DNA of 64,000 nucleotides, taken from Pseudanabaena yagii GIHE-NHR1 (GTDB lineage Bacteria; Cyanobacteriota; Cyanobacteriia; Pseudanabaenales; Pseudanabaenaceae). The notes under the pieces are model-generated. The model saw nothing but the letters and a program-made list of their open reading frames with translations, was not told the origin of the DNA and did no database searches. Positions 1 to 10,600 of the stretch are shown here, piece by piece. The stretch's first letter is position 1, and every line of letters starts with the position of its first letter. The DNA lies in contig NZ_JAAVJL010000001.1 in the NCBI RefSeq assembly GCF_012863495.1, forward strand, positions 558,001 through 622,000. The letters are read 5' to 3'. Both the position numbers and the translations under genes were made by a program.

Positions 1-1
1 A

Positions 2-268
2 GCCCTCGACCCAGAACGAGATCAATACCTATGGCTTCGCACTGGATGGGATGGCAAAAAACGAGTTCAACATATCATCCTTTATTTACAAATCCAAAAC
101 GGTAAAATCTGGATAGAAGAAGACAGTACCAACTTTTGTATTGCTGACGATCTGCTCAACGCCGACATACCTAAACAAGACATCATCCTCGGCTTTCAAC
201 ATCCCAGCAAAAGACACCTCACCGAATTTGCAACCAATAGCGAAAACGAAATTTTACTCATAAGGTAA
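2..268 (+). CDS. XisI-like protein, C-terminal part (5' end outside window)
   Basis: An open frame runs in from the window edge and ends in TAA after 88 visible residues. The readable part contains LRTGWDGKKRVQHIILYLQI and a segment GKIWIEEDST, which is the pattern of XisI family proteins (named after the fdxN element excision controlling factor). XisI proteins normally sit directly after xisH, which would lie outside the window. Despite the name, most copies in cyanobacteria are not next to a fdxN element and their role is unclear. Five bases separate this stop from the following Uma2 gene, so the two probably form one transcript. Family assignment is from recall of the motif, not from a search. 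Confidence 0.75.
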   Translation, partial: ALDPERDQYLWLRTGWDGKKRVQHIILYLQIQNGKIWIEEDSTNFCIADDLLNADIPKQDIILGFQHPSKRHLTEFATNSENEILLIR

Positions 269-273
269 TCAAA

Positions 274-885
274 ATGGTTCAACTTGCCCCAAAACTACTC
301 AGCACCGATACCTTTATCGCCAAATATGGCGACACAACGCAATACGAACTAATTGATGGAGAACTAATTGATTTGGAACCAACAGGACTACATGAACAAG
401 TAGCCGCCCTCATCGGACGGAAACTCAACATCGCGATCGATCAGCAAAACGCACCATTTTTTATTCCCTATCGCTGCTTGATCAAACTATTAGGCACAGA
501 AACCGCCTTTCGTCCTGATGTCATCGTCCTTGACCAAAGCCAACTCCACCAAGAACCATTGTGGCAACAAGAACCGATCATTTGCTTAGGTCAATCGATC
601 AAACTGATCGTTGAAGTTGTCAGCACCAACTGGCAAAATGACTATGCTCGTAAAGCCGAAGACTACGCTCAACTAGGCATCCCCGAATATTGGATCGCTG
701 ACTATCTTGGACTTGGTGGCAGAGAATATATCGGCACACCCAAACAACCCACCCTCACGATCTGCACATTGCAAGGCGATCGCTACCATCGACAACTATT
801 TAGAAATAGCGATCGGCTGCAATCTCCCACATTCCCAAGCCTAGAACTCACCGCCGATCAAATCTTTGCAGCAGGAAAACCGTAA
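274..885 (+). CDS. Uma2 family (DUF820) endonuclease-like protein
   Basis: 203 residues. The protein has the Uma2/DUF820 layout: an early YELIDGELIDLEPTG segment, FRPDVIVLD in the middle (the conserved D of the restriction-like fold), a LIVEVVS strand with the conserved E, and KAEDYAQLGIPEYWIADY. These match the PD-(D/E)xK style core of the family. Uma2 proteins are hugely amplified in cyanobacteria and their biological role is not settled. It starts 5 bp after the xisI-like stop and is followed at once by a strong hairpin that overlaps its stop codon. A second, diverged member lies at 23854..24591. Confidence 0.88.
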   Translation: MVQLAPKLLSTDTFIAKYGDTTQYELIDGELIDLEPTGLHEQVAALIGRKLNIAIDQQNAPFFIPYRCLIKLLGTETAFRPDVIVLDQSQLHQEPLWQQEPIICLGQSIKLIVEVVSTNWQNDYARKAEDYAQLGIPEYWIADYLGLGGREYIGTPKQPTLTICTLQGDRYHRQLFRNSDRLQSPTFPSLELTADQIFAAGKP

Positions 886-916
886 AGATAGGCGGCGCGT
901 TGCGCCGCTTATCTTT
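884..916. terminator. Hairpin terminator after the Uma2 gene
   Basis: A 15-bp stem (884-898 with 902-916, one G-T pair) closes a 3-nt loop, and its right arm ends in ATCTTT. It overlaps the last bases of the stop codon of the preceding gene. It separates that gene from the restriction gene starting at 946. Confidence 0.65.
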
Positions 917-945
917 GCCATCATAAATTTTAGAAATATCAAATT

Positions 946-3861
946 ATGGTCAGCCAAACCAACGAAAAAAAACTAGAAGACCTCATCGAGAGATCGCTAA
1001 TTACCAACTCACGCTATGAAAAAGGGGATTCGGCTGACTACGATCGCGAATTTGCGATCGACAAACAAAAATTTTGGCAATTTCTTGAAACCACTCAATC
1101 ACAACAACTCGACAAACTACGCGATCGCCCCAATTGGCAACGCCTGATCCTCGAACGCCTTCATCGCAAAATTCAAAAAGATGGCATTATCTCAGTTTTG
1201 AAAAAAGGACTAGCGATCGATGATGCACACCTCACCCTGCTCTATAGCCTTCCCCACAACGACAACAACCCCGAAATTCAAGCCAATTTTGATCGCAACA
1301 TCTTCTCCCTAACGCGCCAAGTCTACTATTCCGAAAGTAACCCCCAACTCTCCATTGATATCGTTCTATTTATCAATGGCATTGCGATCGCCACCCTCGA
1401 ATTAAAAAATCCTTGGACAGGTCAAACCACTTACCACGCTAAACAACAATATTGCAGCGATCGCGACCCTAAAGAACCGCTATTTCAATTTGCCTGTTGC
1501 CTCGTTCACTTTGCCGTTGATACCGATGAAGTTTGGATGACTACCAAACTCGATCGCCAAAGCACCTATTTCTTACCCTTCAACAAAGGCGACAACTATG
1601 GTAAAGGCAATCCAGTTAACCCCAACGGACACAAATCCGCCTACCTCTGGCAAGAAACCCTCACCCGTGAAAGCCTATCCAAAATCATCGAGCATTTCGC
1701 CACCCTCTCCACCAAATCGAAAACCCTACTTTTTCCCCGTTACCATCAACTCGATGTTGTCCGCCAAATCCTCAGCCATGCCCAACAAAACGGCGTAGGA
1801 CATAAATATCTGATCCAGCATTCCGCAGGTTCAGGCAAATCCAACTCGATCACATGGACAGCCTATCAACTGATCGAACTCTATGCCCAAGGTGCATCCA
1901 CACCCCTCTTTGATTCCGTCATCGTCGTCACCGATCGCCGCATTCTCGACAAACAACTAAAGGACACCATCCAAGGTTTTGCCGCCGTTAAAAACATCAT
2001 CGCCCATGCCAGCAACTCCCAAGAACTCAAAACCGCTTTAGAAACTGGCAAAAAAATTATTATCACCACGATCCAGAAATTCCCCTTCATCGTTGATGGT
2101 ATTGAAAATCTTAGCGATCGTAACTTTGCCGTGATTATCGATGAGGCGCACTCCTCTCAAAGCGGACAAGCTGCCGATAAACTCAGCATGACGATCGGCA
2201 TGGATGAAGAAGATCCAGAGGATAACCAAGACAAAATCCTGAAGGTCATGGAAGGACGCAAGTTAAGTAAAAACGCATCCTATCTCGCCTTCACCGCCAC
2301 ACCAAAACCAGCTACCCTCGAAAAATTTGGCATTAAACTCCCCGATGGTAAATTTCAGCCATTTCACCTCTACTCCATGAAACAGGCGATCGAAGAAGGC
2401 TTTATTCTCGATGTCTTAGCCAACTACACCACCTACAAAAGCTATTACGAAATCCAGAAATCCATTCAAGATAATCCCCTTTTTGATACCGCCAAAGCTC
2501 AGAAAAAACTCCGCGCCTATGTAGAAGGTCACAAGGAAACGATCGCTACCAAATCCGATATTATGCTCAACCATTTTATCGAACAGGTTTGGCAACCGAA
2601 AAAGCTCAAGGGCAAAGCCAAAGCCATGATCGTCAGTCGGAATATTGAAACTGCGATTCGTTATTTCTTTGCGATTCGTGACGCTCTCACTGCCGCTAAT
2701 ATGCCATTTAAAGCGATCGTCGCCTTTTCTGGCGAAAAAACTGTCGATGGTATCAAATATACCGAAGACATCCTTAACGGATTTCCTAGCAAAGATATCC
2801 CCACAGAATTTGCGAAGGATGACTACAAAATTTTAGTGGTTGCCAATAAGTTCCTCACAGGTTTTGACGAACCCTTACTGCACACAATGTATGTCGATAA
2901 AAAGCTGCAATCCGTTCAAGCCGTCCAAACCCTATCGCGCCTGAATCGTTGCAATGCATCCGTAGCCAAAAACGATACCTTCATCCTTGATTTCTTCAAT
3001 ACCATTGATGAAATTAAAAAAGCCTTTGACCCTTTCTATACTTCTACAACCCTCAGTCAACCCACTGATATCAATATTCTCCACGACCTCAAAGAAGCAT
3101 TAGACGGTGTTGGCGTATATGAATGGAATGAAGTTCAGCAATTTAACCAACTCTTTTTTAATAAGGCTGAAGCCGATCAGCTTAGCCCTTTAATTGACAC
3201 TGCCGCCCATAGATTCGATCTCGAACTAGAAATAGACAACGAAGCCAAAATCGACTTCAAAATCAAAGCCAAACAATTTGTCAAAATATACGCTCAAGTC
3301 GCTTGTATCATTCCCTTCAATAATATGCAATGGGAAATGTTGCACTGGTTTCTCAAATTCCTTATTCCTAAACTGATAGTCAAAGATCCTACACAAGAAC
3401 ATCTCGATCAGCTACTAGAAAGCATCGATCTATCTACCTATGGCTTAGAGCGCGTGAAACTAAATCATGCAATTACCCTAGATGCAAACGCATCAGAACT
3501 CGATCCGCAAAACCCTAACCTGCGAGGTTTTCACGATGAAATCCAAAAAGATCCCCTCGATGAAATTATTGCCGCCTTTAATACCCGATTCTTTACAGGA
3601 TGGAATGCAGTCAAGTTTATGAACATTGTGCGTCATATAACCCAAAGTCCTAATTACGAATCTCAAGTAGTCAACAACCAAGATGAGCAGAACCGTCATC
3701 TAGCCTTCGAGCAGTTAATCAGAGAAGCTATGAATAAAGAACGAAAACAAGATTTGGAGACATATAAACGCTATGTCTCCGATCCCGATTTTAAGCGAGC
3801 CTTTGATGCCAGTATTATGACGCTACTTCCCAAAGCGAGTGGACATCAGATAGCACTTTGA
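946..3861 (+). CDS. hsdR: Type I restriction enzyme, R (HsdR) subunit
   Basis: 971 residues, normal for HsdR. The N-terminal nuclease domain shows D138, then E152-x-K154 in LELKN, the catalytic PD-(D/E)xK set of type I R subunits. The motor domain carries the P-loop HSAGSGKS near residue 292 and DEAH near 399, followed by SAT-like motif AFTATP, and the second RecA half with FLTGFDEP and QTLSRLNR. The C-terminal helical part is present. The subunit translocates DNA and cuts remote from the recognition site, but only in complex with HsdM and HsdS. Neither is in the window; upstream sit xisI-like and Uma2 genes and downstream a tRNA. Either hsdM/hsdS lie further upstream or this is a solitary R subunit. 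Confidence 0.92.
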   Translation: MVSQTNEKKLEDLIERSLITNSRYEKGDSADYDREFAIDKQKFWQFLETTQSQQLDKLRDRPNWQRLILERLHRKIQKDGIISVLKKGLAIDDAHLTLLYSLPHNDNNPEIQANFDRNIFSLTRQVYYSESNPQLSIDIVLFINGIAIATLELKNPWTGQTTYHAKQQYCSDRDPKEPLFQFACCLVHFAVDTDEVWMTTKLDRQSTYFLPFNKGDNYGKGNPVNPNGHKSAYLWQETLTRESLSKIIEHFATLSTKSKTLLFPRYHQLDVVRQILSHAQQNGVGHKYLIQHSAGSGKSNSITWTAYQLIELYAQGASTPLFDSVIVVTDRRILDKQLKDTIQGFAAVKNIIAHASNSQELKTALETGKKIIITTIQKFPFIVDGIENLSDRNFAVIIDEAHSSQSGQAADKLSMTIGMDEEDPEDNQDKILKVMEGRKLSKNASYLAFTATPKPATLEKFGIKLPDGKFQPFHLYSMKQAIEEGFILDVLANYTTYKSYYEIQKSIQDNPLFDTAKAQKKLRAYVEGHKETIATKSDIMLNHFIEQVWQPKKLKGKAKAMIVSRNIETAIRYFFAIRDALTAANMPFKAIVAFSGEKTVDGIKYTEDILNGFPSKDIPTEFAKDDYKILVVANKFLTGFDEPLLHTMYVDKKLQSVQAVQTLSRLNRCNASVAKNDTFILDFFNTIDEIKKAFDPFYTSTTLSQPTDINILHDLKEALDGVGVYEWNEVQQFNQLFFNKAEADQLSPLIDTAAHRFDLELEIDNEAKIDFKIKAKQFVKIYAQVACIIPFNNMQWEMLHWFLKFLIPKLIVKDPTQEHLDQLLESIDLSTYGLERVKLNHAITLDANASELDPQNPNLRGFHDEIQKDPLDEIIAAFNTRFFTGWNAVKFMNIVRHITQSPNYESQVVNNQDEQNRHLAFEQLIREAMNKERKQDLETYKRYVSDPDFKRAFDASIMTLLPKASGHQIAL

Positions 3862-3893
3862 AAGCGCTGCTAAGCCGTGCTTTCAAAAAAAAC

Positions 3894-3950
3894 AAAGAAG
3901 CAGATTTTTAATGTTACGGTGAAGCCGCAACATTAAAAATCTGCTTCTTT
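3894..3950. terminator. Long hairpin terminator between hsdR and tRNA-Val
   Basis: A perfect 22-bp inverted repeat (3894-3915 and 3929-3950) with a 13-nt loop. It lies between the end of hsdR and the tRNA gene on the other strand, so it can terminate both converging transcripts. Confidence 0.7.
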
Positions 3951-3959
3951 ATCAAAATA

Positions 3960-4033
3960 TGAACACAAGTGGACTCGAACCACCGACCCCCACGATGTCA
4001 ACGTGGTGCTCTAACCAACTGAGCTATGCGTTC
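3960..4033 (-). tRNA. tRNA-Val (GAC)
   Basis: Read on the minus strand, a 74-nt cloverleaf is complete: acceptor GAACGCA pairs with TGTGTTC (one G-T), D-arm GCTC/GAGC, anticodon stem CCACG/CGTGG around the loop TTGACAT, T-arm GGTGG with loop TTCGAGT, discriminator A. The anticodon is GAC (valine). CCA is not encoded. Confidence 0.93.
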
Positions 4034-4082
4034 TGACGGATTAATAATATAACATAGTGGAGTTATATTCAACAAAAAATCT

Positions 4083-4340
4083 ATGAAACTAATTTTGTAT
4101 AGCAAGCAGGGATGCTGCCTATGTGAAGGTTTGCTGACAAAATTACAACAGGTAAAGCAAGTTGCCTTCGAGCTAGAAATTAGAGATATCACTAGTAACC
4201 CAGACTGGTTCGATCGCTACCAGTATGAAATTCCTGTCCTGTGTGTACTTAACGATCGCCAACAGGAACAGGAATTACCAAGATTTCCCCCGCGATCGCC
4301 TGTGACGAAACTTGAGGAATTACTTCAGCGTTATCAATAA
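4083..4340 (+). CDS. Glutaredoxin-like (DUF836) small redox protein
   Basis: 85 residues with a thioredoxin-fold start, MKLILYSKQGCCLCEGLL, where C-x-x-C (CCLC) is the expected redox pair, followed by the cis-proline strand YEIPVLCVLND. Length and spacing fit the DUF836 glutaredoxin-like family, which has a cyanobacterial branch. Substrate is unknown. The gene begins about 50 bp from the tRNA on the opposite strand and converges on the broken histidine kinase gene; a shared hairpin lies between the two 3' ends. Confidence 0.8.
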   Translation: MKLILYSKQGCCLCEGLLTKLQQVKQVAFELEIRDITSNPDWFDRYQYEIPVLCVLNDRQQEQELPRFPPRSPVTKLEELLQRYQ

Positions 4341-4346
4341 GATCTG

Positions 4347-4397
4347 GCAATTTTTATAGTTTTGTCACGCTCTGCGGGGCAAAACTATAAAAATTGC
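4347..4397. terminator. Bidirectional hairpin between converging genes
   Basis: An 18-bp perfect stem (4347-4364 and 4380-4397) with flanking T-rich arms on both strands. It begins 6 bp after the redox gene and contains the stop codon of the kinase on the other strand. Confidence 0.7.
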
Positions 4398-6052
4398 TGA
4401 ATTACATTGGTTAAGTTCTTAAGTTTGACTGGTTTAGTTAGGTATTCATTCGCGCCTGCTTCTAAACACCTCTCGCGATCGCCGACCATCACACAACCCG
4501 TCAGAGCAATCACAGGGATCTTTGCCAATTCAGAATTAGCCCGAATATGTTTAATTGCCGTAAGTCCATCCATTTGGGGCATTTGAATATCCATCAAAAT
4601 GATATCGGGGTGATCAGCGATCGCTGCATCTAATGCTTCTTGTCCATTACTAGCCAATGACAACTGATATCCTCTACTTTCTAGATAGTCCCAAATGCTC
4701 TGGACGTTACTGGGGTTATCCTCGGCAATTAAAATTTTGGGAGGACTTGTGCGCGGCGGCGATCGCAACTCTCGAGACTCTGCGTTTAGAACATTGACCT
4801 GTGCAATATCTGCTTGATTTGCTGATTGGGAATGCTCTAGATGATTTGCTTGGCTCGAATTCCCTTGATTATCATTTAACAGAGCCACAGCAACTTGCTG
4901 ACAAGGCAGCTTAATCTTAAAACAACTACCATGATGCAGTTCGCTCTCAATACTGACGCTGCCACCATGCATTTCGGCAATTTTTTTGACTAAAGATAAA
5001 CCTAATCCTGTACCTGTATATTGGCGATTGACCGCACTATCGATTTGGATAAAAGGCTGAAATAGCTTGGTAATATTCTCTGGAGCAATACCAATACCAT
5101 TATCTATGACGGCGAAACATACTGCGGGTATTTGATTACTATCATTTTCAACTGAAACTTCTAGTGTGATGCTACCGCCTTCAGGGGTAAACTTGACGGC
5201 ATTAGACAGTAAGTTAATTAAGGCTTGACGCATTCTTAGTTCATCAACGCGAATTTGAGAACTTTGTGGACTGTTAAAGCGATCGCTTACTAGCGATATT
5301 AGTTTAATATTCTTTTTAAGTGCAATCTGCTTCACAAAGGTCATACTGTCTTCGCAGAGACTCCTCACAGAAGCATTTTCAATATGCAGTTCCAATTTGC
5401 CTGATTCAATTTTGGCAATATCGAGAATGTCATTAATCAGTTGGAGTAAATGTTGACCACTACTTTCGATTGTATGTAGAGATTGCTTTTGGCGATCGCT
5501 TAATTCACCAAGGGAGCCATCTTGCAAAGCCTCGGACAGTCCTAAAATTGCATTGAGAGGAGTGCGTAACTCATGACTCATATTTGCGAGAAACTCATCC
5601 TTAAGCCTTGTCGCACGGGCTAAATCAAGATTGGTAAGCATGAGCTGCTCATTAGTTTGCTGCAATTGCTTTTCACTTTGTTGCAGAGCTTCTGTTCTGC
5701 GTTGTACGCGCTCTTCTAACTCTTGGTTTAGCTCCCTTAGGGCTTGCTCTGCCAACTTCCGTTGCGTGATATTTTCCTTAACTGCTACATAATGAGTAAT
5801 TTCACCTTCACTGTTCTTAATCCCCGAAATAGAGGCAAATTCCCAATATAGTTCGCCATTCTTTTTCCTGTTTTGGAACTCGCCATACCATTTCTCGCCT
5901 GCTGCTAGCCTCTCCCACATAGATGTATATTCTTCGGGTAAGGTATAGCCTGTTTTCAGGATACGTGGATTTTGACCTCTAGCTTCTGCTAAGGTGTAAC
6001 CTGTGATTTCCTCAAATTTGGGATTAACATATTCAATTTCACCATTTACATT

Positions 6053-7107
6053 GGCTTTGTTGCATGAATAAAAAGAAGCCAAAAGATGGAGGATCTTAGA
6101 AAATTAACGAACAACAGGAGAGGAGAGAGGTTTAGCCAGTTGAATCATGCGATTAAGAGCAGCACATTTGATGAACAACTCAACCGCCTGATTGTCAAAT
6201 TTACGAGAACATAAAGTAGCACCAAAGATTTTTTTGAAACGAAACATCGTAGTTTCTGCCAAAGAGCGCCGATGATAACCTGAGTCACGTTTCCATTTTT
6301 TACGCCCATGTTTACGGATATAACGGAGATTTTGGTCACGCGGATGTGGTGGAGCATTGGTATTGCCATGCTGCCAGATTTTGGCATCTTTGCGCGGAGG
6401 AATCACGGCTTTAGCACCATGTTGGGCAATCTCGTCATAACAATGACGATGGTCATAAGCTCCATCTGCGGAAACTTGAGCAATTTCAGCATCAATCGCA
6501 TCGAGAATATCGGCGAGTACTTCTCCATCGTGGCAATCATTCGTGGTGACGACCGCAGCCAGTATTTCTCCTGTTGATTCATCGGCTCCTAGGTGTAATT
6601 TGCGCCATGTCCGTCTCTTACTAATTCCATGCTGCCGTGTTTTCCATTCCCCTTCGCCGTATACTTTGATCCCTGTCGAATCAACTACTACATGCACTGC
6701 TCCCTGTTTCGGGATTACTGGTAAGGTCACACTTAAACTTGCTGTCCGTCTTGACACGGTGCTGTGGTCTGGTACTGGTAAATCTATTCCCATCAAGGCA
6801 AATATTGACTCTAACAGTCCTTGCGTTTGTCTTCCTGCTTGCTGATATACCGCTTTGACCGTGATAAATGTCGCTATTGCTATATCACTGTAATCTTTGG
6901 AAGCTCCCCGTTTGCCACTTAATGTTTGATTTAACCATCCTTCAATTACTTCTTCGCTCATCCAAAAAGTCAGGCTTCCTCTTTGTTTTAGCCCTGCGTT
7001 ATACTCTGTCCAGTTGCGGATCTCATGTTTCTGTGTCATTTGCTGGGACTCCATCTCCTGATTTTTATCTAATTTACCTTCTCTTCCCCTTTTTATGCAA
7101 CAACGCC
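6053..7107 (-). mobile_element. IS5-family, IS903-group insertion sequence
   Basis: 1055 bp. The ends are inverted repeats GGCTTTGTTGCAT (left) and GGCGTTGTTGCAT (right end read inward), close to the known IS903 terminus. The element is flanked by a perfect 9-bp direct repeat ATTTACATT (6044-6052 and 7108-7116), the duplication length typical of the IS903 group. It carries one transposase gene. Ends, gene and duplication are all intact, so it looks recent and possibly active. Confidence 0.93.
6104..7054 (-). CDS. IS5-family (IS903 group) DDE transposase
   Basis: 316 residues filling most of the element at 6053..7107. Recognisable parts are the N-terminal NWTEYNAGLKQRGSLTFW block, YSDIAIATFITVKAVYQ, and the RNase H-like core with first D in HVVVDSTGIKV, the second D in ISADGAYDHRH-like sequence, and the E region RRSLAETTMFRFK containing the Y/R-E-K type signature. 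Length is normal for the group. There is no sign of a frameshift. It reads in the same direction as the kinase gene it interrupts. Confidence 0.93.
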   Translation of the reverse strand: MESQQMTQKHEIRNWTEYNAGLKQRGSLTFWMSEEVIEGWLNQTLSGKRGASKDYSDIAIATFITVKAVYQQAGRQTQGLLESIFALMGIDLPVPDHSTVSRRTASLSVTLPVIPKQGAVHVVVDSTGIKVYGEGEWKTRQHGISKRRTWRKLHLGADESTGEILAAVVTTNDCHDGEVLADILDAIDAEIAQVSADGAYDHRHCYDEIAQHGAKAVIPPRKDAKIWQHGNTNAPPHPRDQNLRYIRKHGRKKWKRDSGYHRRSLAETTMFRFKKIFGATLCSRKFDNQAVELFIKCAALNRMIQLAKPLSSPVVR

Positions 7108-7625
7108 ATTTACATTAGTAATCACAATAGAAGAAGGACTTTGTTCCGTAGCTCTAGAGAGAATTTTCAAATGTTCTTCTACTTTTTGGCGTTGATTGAT
7201 TTCTGCTTTCAGTTGTTGATTCTGTTCAGCAAGAGTCTGAGTCAGTCTGCGTAATTTTAAATGTAGTTCAATCCTTGCAATTACTTCTTCTTGTTGAAAA
7301 GGTTTAGTGATATAGTCAACCGCCCCCAAACTTAGTCCCTTTACTTTATCTCCAGAACTAGCTAAAGCAGTCATAAAGATCACTGGGATATCACGGGTTT
7401 TTTCTGAGTCTTTGAGTTGTCTGCAAGTTTCAAACCCATCAATCCCCGGCATCATGATATCTAACAAAATCAAGTCAGGCAAAGCTTTATGAATCCTGTG
7501 AAGCCCACTTGTACCATCCATCGCAATCAAAATCTTATAACCAGACATCTCTAGCACCTGTGACAGTACTTTGAGGTTGGCAGGATTGTCATCGATAATA
7601 AAAATAACTGCTGATTGACTACCGT

Positions 7626-10600
7626 TCATGACTTTTCCTGCCCATTATTCGAGTTGATAAGCTGCAAAATGCTCATTTCGTCAAAATCCTGTGCCAAAGT
7701 TACTAGGTGATTAACAAACCACTGGTATTGAGTGTCTAGTTGAACAATTCGCTGGGCTTCTTGCTCGATCGCCTTAAAATCTCCAACCTCTAAGGCATCA
7801 CGAATGATCGTGAGTTCTCTATCTGGAGGAATAGTCTGACGGATAGGATCTGCATTATACAAATCAAGAGATGGAGGAGAAGGCAGAGATTCGGCATAAA
7901 TCCAAGATAGATTCAGATGCTGAGCTAGTTTGTTGAGTAAAGTTGTTGCTTCAATTGGCTTCACTAAAAAGTCACTACAGCCTGCTTCTAGGCTTTTTGC
8001 TTGATCTTGGGGCAAGATACTAGCAGAAATTGCCAGAATAGGAATACGTGGAAATTGTGGCATCCCTCTAAGCATCTGAGCCATTTTAAATCCATCCAGC
8101 ACAGGCATAATTAAATCGGTAATGATGGCATCAATGGAGTTAGAGGTTGCCATGGTAATACCATGATGTCCGTTGACCGCTTCGATCACATTAAAGTCCC
8201 ATGACTCTAGCAACTTAGCGATGACGCTACGGTTTACCCATTTGTCATCTACAACTAAAATCGTCCGTTTTTGCCCCACATAGCCAATTACGCGATTATT
8301 TGTCAAATTAGATGTCCCTTGAGTAAAGATCGTAGCACTAGTTTCAGGTAATTCCAAGTCAAACCAGAAACGACTGCCCTTCTCCAGTTCACTTTCAACA
8401 CAGAGCTTACCTCCCATCATTGTTACTAATTTCTGAGAGATGGCTAGTCCTAAACCTGTACCATCGGGACGATCATGGCGATCGCCAACCTGCTCAAAGG
8501 GTAGAAAAATCTGAGTAAGGTTATCAGCAGCAATACCTCGACCTGTATCGCTAATCGTGAATCGAATTTTTCCTGTAACCACTGATTCGTCTTTTAAGGT
8601 GTCTGGTAACATCTCTGGAGATGGAGATGCGGTTTCACCTTCGGTAGATTCTTTGGCGATCGCCTCGACTTTCATGGTTACACTGCCAAAGTCAGTGAAC
8701 TTAATCGCATTGCCTAACAGGTTAAGTAGGACTTGGCGTAAGCGTTGTTCATCCACTAATACAAAAAAAGGTAAGCGATCAGAAATTTCAGAATGAAATA
8801 GTAAATTTTTTTCTTCCGCTTTAATTTGACACATTTGGGCTACGCCAGTTAAGAAATTGGGAAATTCTACTTCTGTGGGACTAAGCTCTAGCTTGCGTGC
8901 CTCTATTTTCGATAGATCAAGGATCTCAGAAATCAAGTCAAGCAAATGACTACCACATTGGTAAATGATCTGAAAACCTTCTTTTTGCTTGAGAGAAAAG
9001 TCAGGATCAGTTAAATAAATCTGAGCATAGCCAAGGATGCCATTGAGGGGAGTCCGCAATTCATGGCTCATGTTGGCGAGGAAAGCACTTTTCGCATGGT
9101 TGGCTTCTTCGGCGAGTTCTTTCGCTTTTTGTAAGGCTAATTCGTTGGCTTTGCGCTCAGTTACATCTGTAGCGATCGAAATTAAGGTTTTGCGCCCATC
9201 GGCAATTCGTCCCAAGTTTGCCGAGCCAAAGTCCCAAATCCGACTAGAGCCATCTTTAGTAATTATAGAAAATTCCCCATTGTTTTGAATGCCCTCAGTT
9301 TCATAAAGGTGACTAATCACATCTTGCATCTGTAGATGGCGATCGCTATAGGCTTTTTTTGTCCATTCCTCAATCGTAGGAATATCGTTAAGTTCGTAGC
9401 CACTCAGTTCTGTCCAAGCGCGATTAATTGCTAATACCTCTCCGTCTTCTGCATGAAGCATGATCGGCAAAGGCGCATTGATGATTGCGTGCCGAAATCT
9501 TTTTTCATTCTGTTTTAACGCTACTTCTATTAACCTTTGTTCTGTAATATCCACTGCCATTGCAATAGCGGCAGATTTACCATCTGTGTGGTTGGGTAAT
9601 AGTGCTGAGCCAAATCGCCAAATACGCTGTGAGCCATCGGCAATAGTCAATGTAATTTCCTGATCTAGATAGCGATCGCTATCCAGGTTCGGTTGTGGTC
9701 TAATTAGTGGTAAATAGTCACGACAAAATTGCTCTGTCCATTGATTAATCTCTTGAATATCGCAATCAGCATGACCAGATTGATTAATCCAAGCACGATT
9801 GATCTGCAAGATCGCATTCTCCTCTGTATAGAGAATGATCGGGAAGGGAGCATTAATCAGTGCTAAGCGAAACCGCTCCTCACTTTTTTTGAGAGAGCTT
9901 TCAGCTTGTTGCCGTAATCTTTCAGAATCAGCTAAGGCTAGAGCAAGTTCCACATCTTCGGCTAATTCTTTCAGTAAAGCGATGACATCATCAGTAAAGT
10001 AGTTGATTACTGACGAGTAAAACATAATCGCGCTAATAGTGTGTCTGTCAATTCGTAGGGGAAAGGTAGCACTAGCTTTAATGCCATGACTAAGGGCGAT
10101 TTCATGCCAAGGGGCAGTAATTGAATTTGCTAAAAAATCATTGATAATTATAGGGCGGATTTCGCGGATAGCTTTACCTGTGGGGCCATGAGCAATTTCT
10201 AGCTCAGGATCTATGGAGATTTGGATATTTTCGAGATAATAGGTTGCTGAACCTGCCGCCGCCGTGACTTTGACCATTTTCGTAGCAGGATTAGGAATAC
10301 CCACCCAAGCCAATCGAAATCCTCCATACTCGATCGCAATTTCACAAATTTTTTGTAATAACTCCTGTGGATTGCGAGTTCTCACGATCGCTTCATTGGC
10401 TCGACTCAAAAAAGTATGTAGTTGTGTAGATTGCTCAAGTTGCCTTTGAGTCTTCAGGCTATTAGTGATGTCCTGTACAAAAATAAAAAATTGACCTTCA
10501 CCTTCGGTAAAATAGGAAATGCCAATTTCAACATCAATGATTTGTTTGTCTTGGCGCTGCCATTTTTGCGTAAGTCTTTGCTTTTGGGTTGCGTCAGAGT

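Larger units (their letters stand above)
4385..7629 (-). pseudogene. Hybrid sensor histidine kinase (REC-PAS-HisKA-HATPase-REC) split by an insertion sequence
   Basis: The gene starts at 7629 with a response-regulator receiver domain (DDNPANLKVL; LPDLILLDIMMPG with the phosphorylated D). It runs to SSIVITNVNG and is then cut by the element at 6053..7107. The rest resumes at GEIEYVNPKFEEITGY (PAS domain), followed by coiled coil, HisKA with MSHELRTPLNA, HATPase (NAVKF, DNGIGIA, GTGLGLS) and a C-terminal receiver (ILIAEDN; ILMDIQMPQMDG). Removing the element and one copy of the 9-bp duplication (1064 bp) restores one frame of 726 aa, which shows recent disruption. The frame left of the element could make a receiver-only fragment of 178 aa, and a partial kinase could start at 6082. 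Its ATGA overlap with the preceding kinase shows an operon. Confidence 0.9.

Noticed and set aside
3998-4192. 64-codon minus-strand frame
   Set aside because: Its end IAQLVRAPR is the translation of tRNA-Val; no protein character elsewhere.
6868-7254. 128-codon plus-strand frame over the IS end
   Set aside because: Antisense to the transposase and kinase; no family features and crosses the element border.
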